64,000 nt of DNA from Photobacterium atrarenae (GCF_024380015.1 NZ_CP101508.1:1612902-1676901), one strand, 5' to 3'. Positions 45,674 through 54,519 are shown, counted from the stretch's first letter. Notes: generated from the sequence alone by a model not told the origin. A program made the numbers and translations.

Positions 45674-46852
45674 ATGGACATCGCTACCAGTTACTCTGCA
45701 ATTCCTTATACAAATGAAGCGGTCTCTGACATCATTTGTAAATTAAAAGAGAAGATCGCCAATCCAAAATTGTTGCTGGTTTATTTAACGGAGCAATATG
45801 ACGATGTGATTATCCAACAAGCGCTAACCAAGGCTTTTCCGGGTGCTCAGATCCTGGGTTGTACTTCCTGTCAGGGGGTGATGACCGACGAAGGCTACAT
45901 TGGCGGAAATGGTCTGGCAGTTTGGGCGATGCGTGATTATTTTGGTGCTTTTGGCAGCGCGATTGTTTCGACCCGGCAATCTTCCTATGATATGGCTCGC
46001 CAGGCATTGTTGCGGGCAATTGCCAATAGCGGGAGGCCAGGGGAGCTGCCTGCACTAATCATCTTGCATGCTAGTCCGGGGAATGAAGAAGACGTGATCC
46101 GGGGCATTGAAGATGAGCTCGGCATTCCTGTTCCTATTATTGGGGGAAGTGCCGCCGATGATCACGTGCTCGGGCACTGGAAACTATTTACGCATGAGCA
46201 ACGCAGCCGGGAAGGTGTCGGTTTATGCGTGATGTACCCCTCCTGTAACGTCAGTTACTCCTTCCATTCCGGCTATGCCAGTACCGGCCTGCATGCGGTT
46301 GCTACCAAAACCGAAGGTCGTGAACTTGTTGAACTGAATCACCGGCCGGCGATTGAGACCTACCAAGCCTGGATGGGTGAAAAATTTTCGGATGAAAACA
46401 GCATTATCTCCGCAAGTAGCTTAAATCCCTTAGGAAGAATTGCCGGCCAGGTTCATGATCTGCCTTACTTCAAATTATCTCATCCGTTACAAGTGACCCC
46501 TAGAGGGGGGATTGAGCTGTTCGCCACCGTCGAAGAAGGGGAAAAGCTCTACTTTATGAAAGGTACTGAAGAGCGGCTGATCACCCGAGCAGGACGAGTG
46601 GTAGATGCAGCGCTTGATCTTCACCGCGCAAATCAAAAAATTGATCCCATCGGCGGGATCACCATTTACTGTGCCGGCTGCATGCGGCGGGTACAGCACC
46701 GAATGGATGAAGTTGCCCACCACGTGAACAATGCCATGCATCACGCGCCATTTGTCAGTCCGTTTACATTTGGTGAGCAGGGGCAGTTTGTCGGTGGCGA
46801 AAATGCGCACGGAAACTTGATGATTTCAGCAGTTCTATTTCACAGGGATTAA
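45674..46852 (+). CDS. nosP: FIST-domain nitric oxide sensor NosP
   Basis: A 392-residue cytoplasmic protein with FIST-N and FIST-C domains. Typical blocks are PGAQILGCTSCQGVMTDEGY and VPIIGGSAADDHVLGHWKLF in FIST-N, and DPIGGITIYCAGCMRRV, then FGEQGQF in FIST-C. NosP proteins bind haem and nitric oxide and control a partner kinase. The next gene is that kinase (VpsS type), and the two overlap as TAATG. In V. cholerae the same pair (VC1444/VC1445, from memory) feeds the LuxU/LuxO quorum path and biofilm genes. Confidence 0.88.
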   Translation: MDIATSYSAIPYTNEAVSDIICKLKEKIANPKLLLVYLTEQYDDVIIQQALTKAFPGAQILGCTSCQGVMTDEGYIGGNGLAVWAMRDYFGAFGSAIVSTRQSSYDMARQALLRAIANSGRPGELPALIILHASPGNEEDVIRGIEDELGIPVPIIGGSAADDHVLGHWKLFTHEQRSREGVGLCVMYPSCNVSYSFHSGYASTGLHAVATKTEGRELVELNHRPAIETYQAWMGEKFSDENSIISASSLNPLGRIAGQVHDLPYFKLSHPLQVTPRGGIELFATVEEGEKLYFMKGTEERLITRAGRVVDAALDLHRANQKIDPIGGITIYCAGCMRRVQHRMDEVAHHVNNAMHHAPFVSPFTFGEQGQFVGGENAHGNLMISAVLFHRD

Positions 46853-48939
46853 TGATGCCTAACTTTGAGTCGGAAAAGCTCCAGGAAACATTGCTTGATC
46901 TGATGCGCAGTCAGGAAAGGGAAAGGCAGCTGAGTGAAGAAAATGCCGCGATTCTGGCCGGCATCTCCGCCATGGCAGGGGCCAATACCAAGCGTCAGGT
47001 GTTCAATAGCTTACTGTCAGTGCTTCATAAATATATCGGTTTTCAACACGCCCTGGTGCTCACTCGAGAAGATGAAACCACATCGCTGCAAGAGCTGGTC
47101 ACAACCTGTCCTTATTTTGAATCGACCATATGGCCGGTAGGCAACACATTTATTCGGGCGTTAAGCGGCGAAAGTATCGCCTTATTTGAACCCAGAGATG
47201 TTGCAGAGTTCCAAAACTTGCCTTCAGAGATGCTTCATCATTGCCGGTCAGTGTTGCTGACCGGCGTGAAAGTCAGTTCCGGTGATGCTGTTTTGCTGTT
47301 TATGCATTCGGAGCGAGGACAATTTTCACCGCATTGCCGCCGAGTGCTGGATCGATTTCGTCCACTACTGGAACGCGCCATTATCGATATCGATTACAGG
47401 GAGCGGCTTCAGTCCCTGGTTTCGGTCCGAACTCAAGAATTAATCCACAGTCAGCAACGCTTCAAGGACTTCGCAAAAACTGTCGGTGACTGGTTCTGGG
47501 AAATCGATACCGACTACCAGTTTACCTATATTTCAGCACCATACGTCGCAAACCATATGATTGACAGTGACAATATGCTGGAAGCATTTGGTGAGCACAG
47601 TAGGGTCAGAGAGGTGCTCGCGTCCAAATTTAAACAGCGTGAAGCATTCGAAGAGATCGAATGGAAATTAGATGAAAGTGAAGGGGGAGGTTGGATCAGC
47701 CTCAGTGGAACCCCGTATTTTGATAAGCAGGGTAAGCTGCTTGGTTATCGTGGCACAGCGAAAGATATCACCAACCGAAAAAATCGGATTCGCCAGCTTC
47801 AGGAGGCTCGGGAACAAGCCGAATCGGCGAATAAAGCTAAATCACAGTTTCTAGCCATGATGAGCCATGAAATTCGGACGCCGCTCAATGCAGTGCTTGG
47901 GTTTATGGATACATTGATGGATTCTGGTCTCGATAATCAACAAACCTACTTGGTCAATCAGATGGATCAGTCAGCCCAGCTACTGCTGACCATCATTAAT
48001 GATATCTTGGATTTATCCCGGATTGAGTCTGGTAATTTCGAGCTGTATAACGCTGATATGAATATCGCAGACAGCGTGAATTTAGTCGTCGATCAACTTC
48101 GCGAACAGGCTCAGAAAAAGAAAATTAATCTTCACACTCAAATGGCACCAGATTTACCGCAGACAATTCTTGGTGATAAAAACCGCATTACACAGGTGAT
48201 GTTTAACCTGATCGGAAATGCGATTAAATTTACCGATCATGGCCAAGTGTCGATCAATGTAACCCAGCAACAGCAAGAGATCGTGATTGCCGTTTCGGAC
48301 ACCGGGATTGGTATTGCAGCGGAAGCGCAGAAGCATCTGTTCAATCCATTTGTACAGGCTGATGGCAGTATTACTCGTAAATACGGTGGTACGGGGCTGG
48401 GGCTTTCGATTAGCCGGTACCTGATAGAGAAAATGCACGGGAAGATCACGTTAAGCAGCCAGCTCAATGAAGGCAGTTGCTTTACGGTTTATATCCCGAT
48501 TATACAGCGAGTCGAGACTTCTGTGAGGCAGTCGCCAGTTATTCAGTCTGAGTCAGGACAATCTTTGAATATATTGCTGGCTGAAGATAGCCATACTAAT
48601 CAGCTGGTTGCCAGAATGATGCTGGAAAAGCGTGGGCATCGGGTCGAAATTGCAAATCACGGGCAGGAAGCCATCGACAAACTTGAGCAGCACCATCAGC
48701 AATTCGACTTGGTCTTTATGGATATCTCCATGCCGGTCTTGGATGGCATTGAGGCAACCAAGCAGCTGAGAAAGCAAAAGATCGATTTACCGATCATTGC
48801 GCTCACAGCCAATGCCATGCATTCAGATCAGATACAGTATCTGGAAGCCGGCATGGACGGTTTTCTGGCAAAGCCAATTAATAAAGCCGAGCTTGACGCT
48901 ACGCTTCATAAATACCAGTCGCAAACTGAAACTATTTAG
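46852..48939 (+). CDS. vpsS: Hybrid sensor histidine kinase VpsS-like, partner of NosP
   Basis: A 695-residue soluble hybrid kinase. A GAF-like region (residues about 25-165) is followed by a PAS domain (about 205-300, with DWFWEIDTDYQFTYIS), the H-box SQFLAMMSHEIRTPLNAVLG near 335, an ATPase domain (VSDTGIGIA, GGTGLGLSI) and a C-terminal receiver (LLAEDSHTN, Asp in VFMDISMPVLDG). There is no HPt domain, so phosphate must pass to a separate protein; LuxU does this for V. cholerae VpsS. A second start codon lies directly after the first. A terminator follows. Confidence 0.88.
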   Translation: MMPNFESEKLQETLLDLMRSQERERQLSEENAAILAGISAMAGANTKRQVFNSLLSVLHKYIGFQHALVLTREDETTSLQELVTTCPYFESTIWPVGNTFIRALSGESIALFEPRDVAEFQNLPSEMLHHCRSVLLTGVKVSSGDAVLLFMHSERGQFSPHCRRVLDRFRPLLERAIIDIDYRERLQSLVSVRTQELIHSQQRFKDFAKTVGDWFWEIDTDYQFTYISAPYVANHMIDSDNMLEAFGEHSRVREVLASKFKQREAFEEIEWKLDESEGGGWISLSGTPYFDKQGKLLGYRGTAKDITNRKNRIRQLQEAREQAESANKAKSQFLAMMSHEIRTPLNAVLGFMDTLMDSGLDNQQTYLVNQMDQSAQLLLTIINDILDLSRIESGNFELYNADMNIADSVNLVVDQLREQAQKKKINLHTQMAPDLPQTILGDKNRITQVMFNLIGNAIKFTDHGQVSINVTQQQQEIVIAVSDTGIGIAAEAQKHLFNPFVQADGSITRKYGGTGLGLSISRYLIEKMHGKITLSSQLNEGSCFTVYIPIIQRVETSVRQSPVIQSESGQSLNILLAEDSHTNQLVARMMLEKRGHRVEIANHGQEAIDKLEQHHQQFDLVFMDISMPVLDGIEATKQLRKQKIDLPIIALTANAMHSDQIQYLEAGMDGFLAKPINKAELDATLHKYQSQTETI

Positions 48940-48960
48940 CCAGTCGAAACTGGCTTTTGT
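48938..48960 (+). terminator. Terminator after vpsS
   Basis: AGCCAGT, loop CGAA, ACTGGCT, then TTTGT; the stem starts inside the stop codon. Confidence 0.8.
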
Positions 48961-49033
48961 AATTAACACCTGATTTTGAAACGCCAGGCAAACTGACCAT
49001 TTGCAGCCGGGTTTAAAAATAGGTGTTAATTAC
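48959..49033. repeat. 75-base imperfect hairpin with perfect 13-bp ends
   Basis: GTAATTAACACCT and AGGTGTTAATTAC enclose 49 bases, which can pair further (ATTTT/AAAAT, GCAAA/TTTGC). No frame is coded inside. It could be a small non-autonomous element or a structured RNA. It is placed between vpsS and the insertion sequence remnant. Confidence 0.5.
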
Positions 49034-49208
49034 CTATTTTATGGTAAATAGCCAATACTGTTAAATTGCCCGGTACTGGCTGTGTTATGAGAAGCAGAGG
49101 GGATGAAAGCAAGCGGTTTTAGGCTATGGATTTGCGATTCATCTTTTCTATCTTACACTGTATTTAACATAATATACATAATGCGCACTGGGAATGTAAG
49201 ATCTAGTT

Positions 49209-50279
49209 AGAAATGTCAGGTTTGAGCCAGATTGAAATGTCATGTTGTTCTAGCTTCAAAACACGCTTTATTAGCCGTGTTTGGAGCCCTTGGATGCTAT
49301 TGACCATGACTGACAATGAATTATTGAGAATCAAACTAATCCAAGACATCTGTGATAAACGGATCACCGGTGTCGATGCTGCCCGCTTACTTAAGCTCAG
49401 TCCTCGCCAAGTTCATCGCTTGGTCAAACGCTTCATCGAATTTGGTGCTGCTGGTTTGGTTTCTTTAAAACGTGGTCAGCCTGGCAACCATCGTCATGAT
49501 GAGAAATTAAAATTACAGACTTTGGCTTTGCTTCATCAGCACTACGAAGATTTCGGCCCGACATTGGCCCATGAAAAACTCTCCGAGCTTCATAACATCC
49601 ATGTTTCAGTTGAGACCCTGCGCCAATGGATGATCGCCGATGGCTTATGGGTTCCCCATGCCAAGCGTAAACCACGGGTTTATCAACCACGACATCGCCG
49701 GGACTGTCTCGGTGAGCTGGTTCAAATTGACGGCTCCCACCATGACTGGTTTGAAGGCCGCAGCGATAAATGCTGCCTGCTGGTTTATATCGATGATGCC
49801 ACTGGCCGCCTGATGAACCTGCGCTTTAGCGAAACTGAGTCAGCTTTCGATTATATGGTTGCAACCCGCGAATACATCGAGCACCACGGCAAGCCGACGG
49901 CGTTCTACAGCGATCGCCATACCGTGTTTCATGTCAGCAAACGTGATGCCCAATCCGACCGGCTGACCCAGTTTGGCCGTGTGCTCAATGAGCTTAATAT
50001 CGAGCTGATCTGCGCCAACAGCTCACAAGCCAAAGGCCGCGTGGAGCGCGCGAACAAAACGTTACAGGATCGCTTAGTCAAAGAAATGCGCCTGCAAGGC
50101 ATCGATACCATCGAGCAAGCCAATGCCGGGTTCCCCGACTTCATCGCCGAATTTAAGGCACGGTTTCCGAAATATATGCACCGACCGCTGCGGGAATCCA
50201 CCGACGAACTGGATGATATCTTTTCCTGGCAAAAGAGCTGCGTAAGCTCACGAAATCCCTGACATTTCAGTATGACATG
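49209..50279 (+). mobile_element. Remnant of an ISNCY-family insertion sequence
   Basis: The left end starts near 49209 with AGAAATGTCAGGTTTGAGCC and a nearby repeat GAAATGTCATGTT. The only right-hand match is CTGACATTTCAG around 50261-50272, which is still in transposase coding sequence. The true right end seems lost. No target-site duplication was found. The boundaries are estimates. Confidence 0.55.
49306..50279 (+). pseudogene. ISNCY-family transposase, frameshifted and truncated
   Basis: The frame encodes an N-terminal helix-turn-helix (AARLLKLSPRQVHRLVKRF) and an integrase-like core: LVQIDGSHHDWFEGRSDKCC, LLVYIDDATGRLMNLRF, AFYSDRHTVFHV, and AKGRVERANKTLQDRLVKE. After DELDDIFSWQ it shifts. 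Reading the +1 frame from about 50235 restores KELRKLTKSLTFQYDM, so one A has been lost from an A-run. Soon after, the match ends, and the last 80-100 residues of the family are missing. The enzyme should be inactive. Confidence 0.8.
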
Positions 50280-50559
50280 GGCGACACTGAGCCGGTCAAG
50301 CTGGTCGGCATTGTCGTCGCTAGTTTCAATCCGGCGTATTGTGGCCTGCGTTTTGGCTTCCCGGATGCGCTCGGTGCGTTCCCTCTCCTTCGCATTGTTC
50401 CTCTTTGGTAATATTTTGCGACAAAAAAGCACCAATTTATGCGTTTGCGACTATTCTATTGATAAGGAAAGCAGTAGTTCTTCGGTCTACTGTTGAATCA
50501 AAAGAAAGCTGTAGGCCATGAGCCCTCGTTGATTATTTAACATTGAAGAGTTTGTTAAG
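50280..50559. other. Unassigned sequence between the transposase relic and a small gene
   Basis: 280 bases. On the minus strand a frame carries KERERTERIREAKTQATIRR and continues into the transposase antisense; it looks like a fragment of something else joined by deletion, but I could not identify it. No start signal or terminator is evident. Confidence 0.3.
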
Positions 50560-50757
50560 ATGGATAATCATAGCTTTGATGTACTGATGGGATCACTTGC
50601 TTCTCTTACCGACCAGCAACTGGACATGCTAAAGAGTGAAATCCTGAGCTGCCGACAAACAACCCACGAACAGATTTTAACAGATGAAGAATTAGGGATG
50701 ATCCGTGACATGTTCGCTCCCTCAGATTCGATGCAAGATAAGGTAAAACAGCACTGA
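50560..50757 (+). CDS. Small hypothetical protein (65 residues)
   Basis: It starts MDNHSFDVLMGSLASLTDQQ and has the helix LDMLKSEILSCRQ followed by TDEELGMIRDMFAP. The pattern, a leucine-rich helical N-terminus of the kind found ahead of some transposase and regulator proteins, does not identify it. The ribosome site is weak. A strong terminator overlaps the stop codon, which supports a real transcript ending here. Confidence 0.45.
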   Translation: MDNHSFDVLMGSLASLTDQQLDMLKSEILSCRQTTHEQILTDEELGMIRDMFAPSDSMQDKVKQH

Positions 50758-50770
50758 TGTGCTGTTTTAC
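50743..50770. terminator. Perfect bidirectional terminator
   Basis: GTAAAACAGCAC and GTGCTGTTTTAC around TGAT. It ends both the 65-residue gene and the convergent gene at 50771. Confidence 0.8.
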
Positions 50771-51007
50771 CTATATCTCTTTAACACGGCTGACGGACTC
50801 GACTTGATGACTGAGGCAATAGGAACAGCCTTCGACATTGGCATAAATTTCTTTTGCATTTGAGATGGCTTCATTGTGGCTGCCGTAATACCCAACACAA
50901 GTAAGCTGTTCCGGGGACGGTAATCGCGAACAATCATTTTTGTGGAGTTGGTGAAGACGCGTCATACGATCCGGCTTATCGCTGACAAAATACATAGCAT
51001 AACTCAT
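50771..51007 (-). CDS. Small cysteine-containing protein (hypothetical)
   Basis: A 78-residue protein starting MSYAMYFVSDKPDRMTRLH. Cysteines occur in HKNDCSRLP, LTCVGYYG and GCSYCLSHQVES, spaced as in a small zinc- or disulfide-bonded domain. Similar short proteins with a HxxxC...YC pattern occur widely without a known role. The ATG at 51007 has GAGGAG seven bases upstream, which favours it over the longer frame to 51082. Confidence 0.55.
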   Translation of the reverse strand: MSYAMYFVSDKPDRMTRLHQLHKNDCSRLPSPEQLTCVGYYGSHNEAISNAKEIYANVEGCSYCLSHQVESVSRVKEI

Positions 51008-51118
51008 CAAATCACTCCTCATTGTGGAGTCTTCATCATGTGTTATTTTTGTTTCAGTAATATGACAGCTAATGCAATTCATCTCATTGAGTAATGATAA
51101 AGTGACCCTGTAACTTTA

Positions 51119-51610
51119 TTACGGTGAGCTTCTTTTACTCACACTCGCCCTCGCCTCAATGGTTATTCGGGTTTTCACAGAGTTGGCAATGAAGCAGTTT
51201 TGGTGTGCCAGGTGGTGCATCTTATCAAGCTGTTGGGTTGTCGGTTGTTTCTGGCCGGAAAATGTAATGTTTGGCCGCAGGGTGACTCGTGTGACCGAAC
51301 TCTTCCCTGCCCTGTCTTGTTCAAGTACACCTGTTGCAATGTCCCGGTAGGTGTCAATAACAAATTTCTTTTTGGCTGCAATGGCAAGAAACGTCAGCAT
51401 GTGGCAGCTGGACAGTGCGGCAATGAATGCTTCTTCCGGATCGACACTCTCAGCAATTGAATAAGGTATCGGCACCACATGCGGTGATGATGATGCCGAT
51501 ACTTGAACTCCGCCATCAAATGCCCAAGTGTGGCCACGGCTAAACTGATTATCACTGAACGCTTCCTTTTCGCCGCGCTGCCACTCAATCGATGCATTGA
51601 ACTCCGTCAT
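51119..51610 (-). CDS. OsmC family protein (organic hydroperoxide detoxification)
   Basis: About 163 residues with the OsmC/Ohr fold: SVDPEEAFIAALSSCHMLTF carries the first redox cysteine, and LAHQNCFIANSVKTRITIE the second. Members reduce organic peroxides with the cysteine pair. The N-terminus FNASIEWQRGEKEAFSDNQF is typical of the YhfA/OsmC branch. The ATG at 51610 follows GGAG ten bases upstream. Confidence 0.87.
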   Translation of the reverse strand: MTEFNASIEWQRGEKEAFSDNQFSRGHTWAFDGGVQVSASSSPHVVPIPYSIAESVDPEEAFIAALSSCHMLTFLAIAAKKKFVIDTYRDIATGVLEQDRAGKSSVTRVTLRPNITFSGQKQPTTQQLDKMHHLAHQNCFIANSVKTRITIEARASVSKRSSP

Positions 51611-51775
51611 TCTGATCATGCTCCACTATAAACGTTACCGCGTCATGTTTCTCTTTACGATATTCTAAATATTGCTGTTCGATCATGATTCAGGTAAATG
51701 AACTTGTTTCATGATTAGCTGTGTTCTATCTTTATATGCATGCAAATCAATATGCTATCCATCGAGTTGGTGTAG

Positions 51776-52171
51776 ATGAAGAAAATACTGATTGTTGAAG
51801 ATAACAAGCTTATGGCTGAGATTTTAGCGCAAGTCATTCGCCGCTGTGAATCTTGTGAGATCGTCAAGGTAAATAATATCAACTCGGCCCAGAGATTACT
51901 CATCAGTGCAAGTTATCAACTGGATGGCATATTTCTGGATTTAAACATTGAGAAGCCGCTGGATGGCTTAGAGCTCCTGAAATATATCAAGCAACATCTA
52001 CCGGAAATGCCGACTGCAGTGATTACCTCGGAAAGCCAAGCTGAGGTCGTGAAGCAAGTCCTCGCCTTGAACCCACATGATTACCTTATCAAGCCAATTT
52101 CAACGCAAAAAGTTCAACGAAGCCTTTCAAAGTTTGAGGTGGCGAAAGCTTCAGCAGCCCAGGCTGAATGA
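51776..52171 (+). CDS. Single-domain CheY-like response regulator
   Basis: A 131-residue receiver with no output domain. The acidic pair is KKILIVEDNKLMAEIL, the phosphorylated Asp is in DGIFLDLNIEKPLDGLEL, Thr/Ser is in AVITSESQAEV and the Lys in DYLIKPISTQKV. No kinase gene is adjacent. It may work with the vpsS-type kinase or others at a distance. A PilZ protein gene converges on it, and a signalling connection is possible but unproven. Confidence 0.82.
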   Translation: MKKILIVEDNKLMAEILAQVIRRCESCEIVKVNNINSAQRLLISASYQLDGIFLDLNIEKPLDGLELLKYIKQHLPEMPTAVITSESQAEVVKQVLALNPHDYLIKPISTQKVQRSLSKFEVAKASAAQAE

Positions 52172-52243
52172 TGTGTTCCCCCCCTTTTTTCGATACCCAC
52201 ATTGGGAAGATTTTTCTGCCATAAAGTGTTATCACGCCATAAA

Positions 52244-52882
52244 TTATGACTTAAATGATAACTTAGACCCATCAAAAATAAGTTGCGCTAATAACATTTT
52301 GACCTGCTCTAGGCCAAATTCATCAAACAGCATCCCGCAGTTATTGGCACCGGCTGAGCGATGAATGCTCTTAATATAGCCCGAGAGATGATAGTTCTTA
52401 TTGGTCTGTGGATTTTTGATACTGACGGTCAGTTTGCGCCCTTCCTCGAACTGCGGGCCATTCAGATCATACCGGAAGCAGCAGCCATTTTTGGAAAGGT
52501 CTTTAAAGTCCACCAGCAATACCCTTTGGCCTAGCGAAATACGTCCCTGAAGCTGAACATCATACCGCGCTTCACTGCGAAGCTGGAGTAAGTCTACCGA
52601 GCGAGGCATATCCAGAATAAGAAGCCGAATTGGTTTTTTCACGAGGTGGGCTATTTGGGTCTTGAAGGAGATTTGTGCCCCTTCGCCTTTTTCTGAAATG
52701 GCTTTCACTGTGATCCAGAAGCCTTCATGAAAATAATCCAGTGCGGCCTGCTGACTGACAACCGGGTACTCGAGCACGATACTGTCTGTGCCGTTAGAGC
52801 CCACGAAAATTGTTTCGGCCCTGAGCAAGCGTCCTAGCGGTGTTTTGATGCTGAATGTCACTTCACTGCCATGCTGAATCAT
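52244..52882 (-). CDS. PilZ-domain c-di-GMP effector (YcgR-like)
   Basis: An N-terminal YcgR-like domain (SEVTFSIKTPLGRLLRAETIFVG) is followed by a PilZ domain with the c-di-GMP site: the arginine motif RSEARYDVQLQGRI and DLSKNGCCFRYDLNG. It probably binds cyclic di-GMP and controls motility or surface behaviour. The ATG at 52882 has AGGGA upstream; an in-frame TTG at 52975 would add 31 residues and cannot be excluded. It is transcribed toward the CheY-like gene. Confidence 0.8.
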   Translation of the reverse strand: MIQHGSEVTFSIKTPLGRLLRAETIFVGSNGTDSIVLEYPVVSQQAALDYFHEGFWITVKAISEKGEGAQISFKTQIAHLVKKPIRLLILDMPRSVDLLQLRSEARYDVQLQGRISLGQRVLLVDFKDLSKNGCCFRYDLNGPQFEEGRKLTVSIKNPQTNKNYHLSGYIKSIHRSAGANNCGMLFDEFGLEQVKMLLAQLIFDGSKLSFKS

Positions 52883-52975
52883 AGCAATTCCCTGTATCCC
52901 CGTGACTGACTTCTCTCGATCCCGGTTCGAAAGGAGTCGTTTTTTTAGCGGATTATCTTTGAAGCCCAAGCTCAA

Positions 52976-53286
52976 CCCTATAGCTAATTTCCATCATGAA
53001 GTGAATTCTAAACGCTGTGGCTGAGATTACAAGCACCCTATTAAAGCTTTTAATTCATAGGGTTATATGTCTTTTGAGGTATGCGGTATTGGAGTTATGT
53101 TTAAAAGCTAAATATAAAGTTATAGTGCATTAGGTATTAGTTTATTGATGACACCAGTTCTTTTGTTTTGCGCATTTTTCACAGACTGATACTCAGATAA
53201 AATGCCATCGGAACAACGTATCTTGCTTGATGCAGCCTCTAATAGAAGCAATCAAACTGTTTGATATAAGGTTTATATTCCTTAAA
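52976..53286. other. AT-rich intergenic region
   Basis: 311 bases upstream of the PilZ gene and of the small gene at 53287. It is AT-rich and probably holds both promoters. I see no repeat, terminator or coding frame in it. Confidence 0.3.
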
Positions 53287-53571
53287 ATGACATCAAACAA
53301 TAGTAAAACAACCCAAGTAGTACAAATGGCGATTACAATTCGAAACACGGACGAACATTACTACATGATCCAAGCGCTGAAAGATCTGACTAAAAGTAAT
53401 GTCACGACAAAAGCACTGATTAAAGGCGCCTATCTTGCAGTTGAGCTCGGTCAGCAACTTGAAGCTGAAAAAGAACGTCGGATACAGGCAGAATCTGAGT
53501 TGGCAACGCTCAAAGCAACCGTCAATCAGTACCTCAATAGCCAACAGGCACTCAAGTCAGTGCTCGATTAA
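53287..53571 (+). CDS. Small protein with possible ribbon-helix-helix start and coiled coil
   Basis: About 94 residues from the ATG at 53287, or 81 from the ATG at 53326. AITIRNTDEHYYMIQALKDL then TTKALIKGAYLAVELGQQL look like the strand and helices of a small DNA-binding fold. QLEAEKERRIQAESELATLK forms a coiled coil. I do not recognise a family and neither start has a strong ribosome site. Confidence 0.45.
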   Translation: MTSNNSKTTQVVQMAITIRNTDEHYYMIQALKDLTKSNVTTKALIKGAYLAVELGQQLEAEKERRIQAESELATLKATVNQYLNSQQALKSVLD

Positions 53572-53721
53572 AACCCTGACAACAGCACCGTGGCGCGAGT
53601 CATTCCCCTTTTTTATCAACACCCGAGGTTCCCGCAAAAGCCCCCTCATCCGTGGCATATTGCCGTAATAGCATGTGGGCAAGCTGAACCTGATCGTTTG
53701 CAAATCAGGTTCAGTGGGTAT

Positions 53722-54126
53722 TTACTGGCGTGACTTCGAGACGATCAACTCATCAAATCCTGTCTGTGGATCGAACTCACGCTGAAATGTCAGGTTAGCG
53801 TAGCTTGCTAAGCACACCTCTGCGGTATAAGACACACATCCTTCGACGAGATGCCCGCCATATACCCGGCCGGATTGATCCGCGACAGAGATATGCACAT
53901 GCACATGTGCTGGCGTCAACGTTCCGCTCAGAGTCAGGATCTCCAGCGGCTCTTCGAGTTCCAATACTTTGCTTTCATCGGCAAGGCGAATCCGCACCTC
54001 ACTCAGGCAACCGACGACGCTCAAGAGTGAGCCGGCTTGAATACGGTGTTTTGAAATATAGTTCAGGATAGATTGTTTCAGCGCCATCCCTTTGGTGAGG
54101 CGAAACGCATGCGGTATCAGCATCAT
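53722..54126 (-). CDS. PPC/DUF296 domain protein
   Basis: A 134-residue stand-alone PPC domain: HAFRLTKGMALKQSILNYI, AGSLLSVVGCLSEVRIRLAD, and the metal-binding block HVHVHISVADQSGRVYGGHL. Bacterial single-domain members form trimers and are of unknown function; related domains in plants are fused to AT-hook DNA-binding proteins. Two adjacent ATGs at 54126 and 54123 can start it. Confidence 0.83.
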   Translation of the reverse strand: MMLIPHAFRLTKGMALKQSILNYISKHRIQAGSLLSVVGCLSEVRIRLADESKVLELEEPLEILTLSGTLTPAHVHVHISVADQSGRVYGGHLVEGCVSYTAEVCLASYANLTFQREFDPQTGFDELIVSKSRQ

Positions 54127-54156
54127 CTTTCATTTCAATTGTTGGTTGAACGGAAC

Positions 54157-54184
54157 AAAAAAGGCTTCATCACTGAAGCCTTTT
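54157..54184. terminator. Bidirectional terminator
   Basis: AAAAGGCTTCA and TGAAGCCTTTT around TCAC. In the minus direction it lies between the DUF3634 gene and the PPC gene, so it ends the former. Confidence 0.8.
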
Positions 54185-54213
54185 CCAGAAAATAACGCAG
54201 AGGCTTGTTCTTA

Positions 54214-54519
54214 CTAGGCTCTCCTGCCCCGTTTCTTGGTTGAAGAAGCATGTGGAAACACATTATGGATCCGCTGTTTTACCTTCGCTGGTATACTTTT
54301 CGAGAAAACCAGTTTGGTCGTAAACCGGTTTTTATAGACTTTAATTTTTCCCGAGAATGGTTCTTTGTGCGCAATATCCTTACAACCCCGTAAAAAGCCC
54401 GTCGGAATTTGACCTTTGGAACCAGTCAGCTCACCCTTTTCAAAGGTCAGCACCATCACCGGACGATCTTTAAATACCAGAAAAGCGACTGCAATGGCGA
54501 GAAGAATGACATATTCCAT
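54214..54519 (-). CDS. DUF3634 family protein
   Basis: A 101-residue protein with an N-terminal membrane helix (MEYVILLAIAVAFLVF) and a basic cytoplasmic part: VLTFEKGELTGSKGQIPTGF, KIKVYKNRFTTKLVFSKSIP and a tail SSTKKRGRRA. This matches DUF3634, found next to matP in vibrios. Function unknown. It is 96 bases downstream of the matP stop. Confidence 0.78.
   Translation of the reverse strand: MEYVILLAIAVAFLVFKDRPVMVLTFEKGELTGSKGQIPTGFLRGCKDIAHKEPFSGKIKVYKNRFTTKLVFSKSIPAKVKQRIHNVFPHASSTKKRGRRA

Noticed and set aside
48959..49033. Integron attC site
   Set aside because: The ends do not fit the RYYYAAC/GTTRRRY core sites and there is no integrase or cassette array.
49929..50435. 168-residue minus-strand frame across the transposase end
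   Set aside because: Most of it is antisense to the transposase and it has no start signal; only its first part is unexplained.
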